A stretch of DNA of 6,306 nt from Cytophagales bacterium (lineage in GTDB: Bacteria; Bacteroidota; Bacteroidia; Cytophagales; UBA9547), in assembly GCA_025360395.1 (NCBI GenBank), contig JANYCH010000007.1, forward strand, positions 1 through 6,306. Direction: 5' to 3'. The translations under genes and the position numbers were made by a program. Every line of letters starts with the position of its first letter. Within the stretch, counting starts at the first letter, position 1. This document shows, piece after piece, positions 6,063 to 6,306 of this stretch. Below the pieces are notes generated by a model. It saw nothing but the letters and a program-made list of their open reading frames with translations. It was not told the DNA's origin and searched no databases.

Positions 6063-6245
6063 GAATTAAATTTCATTAATTAGGATTCTCATGATGATTG
6101 GACCCGAGAGGTCTGAGTAGAAATGATTAATAATTGGCTGCCAGACTCTGTTCCAAGCCCCACGACTTAAACCTCCAACCCCAACAACTACCATTCAAAA
6201 CAGCAACCACAACCCTTTAAAACTACCATCCACAATCCTGCTTAT
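6063..6245. other. Non-coding stretch with a G-poor segment
   Basis: There is no gene that I can support. The left half contains a small hairpin, GACC (6101-6104) with GGTC (6110-6113), of no evident role. The right half (about 6157-6237) is A/C-rich with only a few G and contains the 13-nt repeat copy plus the 9-nt AACTACCAT twice (6186-6194 and 6221-6229), 35 nt apart. Confidence 0.45.
6189..6201 (+). repeat. 13-nt direct repeat, right copy, in a G-poor stretch
   Basis: This is an exact match to 4706-4718 in the same orientation, 1,483 nt away. Partial copies follow: AACTACCAT at 6221-6229 repeats 6186-6194, and AAAACTAC at 6219-6226 repeats 4714-4721. This suggests a degenerate short-repeat family rather than one chance match. 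Confidence 0.5.
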
Positions 6246-6306
6246 TTAACTCTCATTCATTTCTTTTTGGAAAAAGTGGTCCAATGTATTTTGTGGCTGC
6301 GTCGCT
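6246..6306 (-). other. Possible 3' end of a minus-strand gene cut by the window edge
   Basis: Two minus-strand frames are open from the edge. One ends at TAA (6248-6246) after 19 codons ending HFFQKEMNES; the other ends at TGA (6255-6253) after 17 codons ending PLFPKRNE. Either could be a real C-terminus, but neither is recognisable and such short open stretches arise by chance. Confidence 0.18.

Noticed and set aside
1..6306. CRISPR array, tRNA or rRNA gene, insertion sequence, toxin-antitoxin or defence genes
   Set aside because: I looked on both strands and found no spaced repeats, cloverleaf, transposase motifs or paired small genes.

Overview
The window looks like chromosomal DNA from a member of the phylum Bacteroidota, plausibly a soil or freshwater Chitinophagales/Sphingobacteriales-type organism (inference). 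The evidence is AT-rich DNA; a secreted protein ending in a type IX secretion (T9SS) sorting domain, a system essentially confined to this phylum; starts with no visible Shine-Dalgarno sequence at all five genes; and TAnnTTTG promoter boxes, one of them paired with a well-spaced TTG.

Layout. Positions 1-77 hold a bidirectional-looking terminator, possibly preceded by the tail of a plus-strand gene. Positions 81-1560 (minus) are a two-gene operon: a YahK-type zinc alcohol dehydrogenase/aldehyde reductase, then, 10 nt later, a small metal-binding cupin closely resembling the manganese-dependent cupin hydroxynitrile lyases. Positions 1561-1823 are a divergent intergenic region with a good Bacteroidota promoter for the next gene. 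Positions 1824-3455 (plus) encode a secreted, probably seven-bladed beta-propeller with a T9SS C-terminal domain, closed by a textbook terminator at 3481-3506. Converging on it is a 208-residue lipoprotein gene (3695-4321, minus). After 472 nt without a gene comes a minus-strand gene of 404 codons (4794-6008) with a TTG start; its product combines a lipoprotein signal, a mid-protein hydrophobic segment and a C-terminal outer-membrane beta-barrel-like region. The last 298 nt are mostly non-coding, with a G-poor stretch sharing a 13-nt exact repeat with the gap on the other side of the 404-codon gene.

How the genes work together. Only the dehydrogenase and cupin clearly form a unit; a role in carbonyl/aldehyde metabolism or detoxification is an inference. 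The other three genes encode exported envelope proteins (T9SS cargo, lipoprotein, lipid-anchored barrel-like protein), each apparently transcribed alone. I found no mobile element, CRISPR array, RNA gene or defence system. The points most worth following up are the start-site correction of the propeller gene, the odd architecture of the 404-residue protein, the cupin's complete HNL-type metal site, and the paired G-poor repeats.
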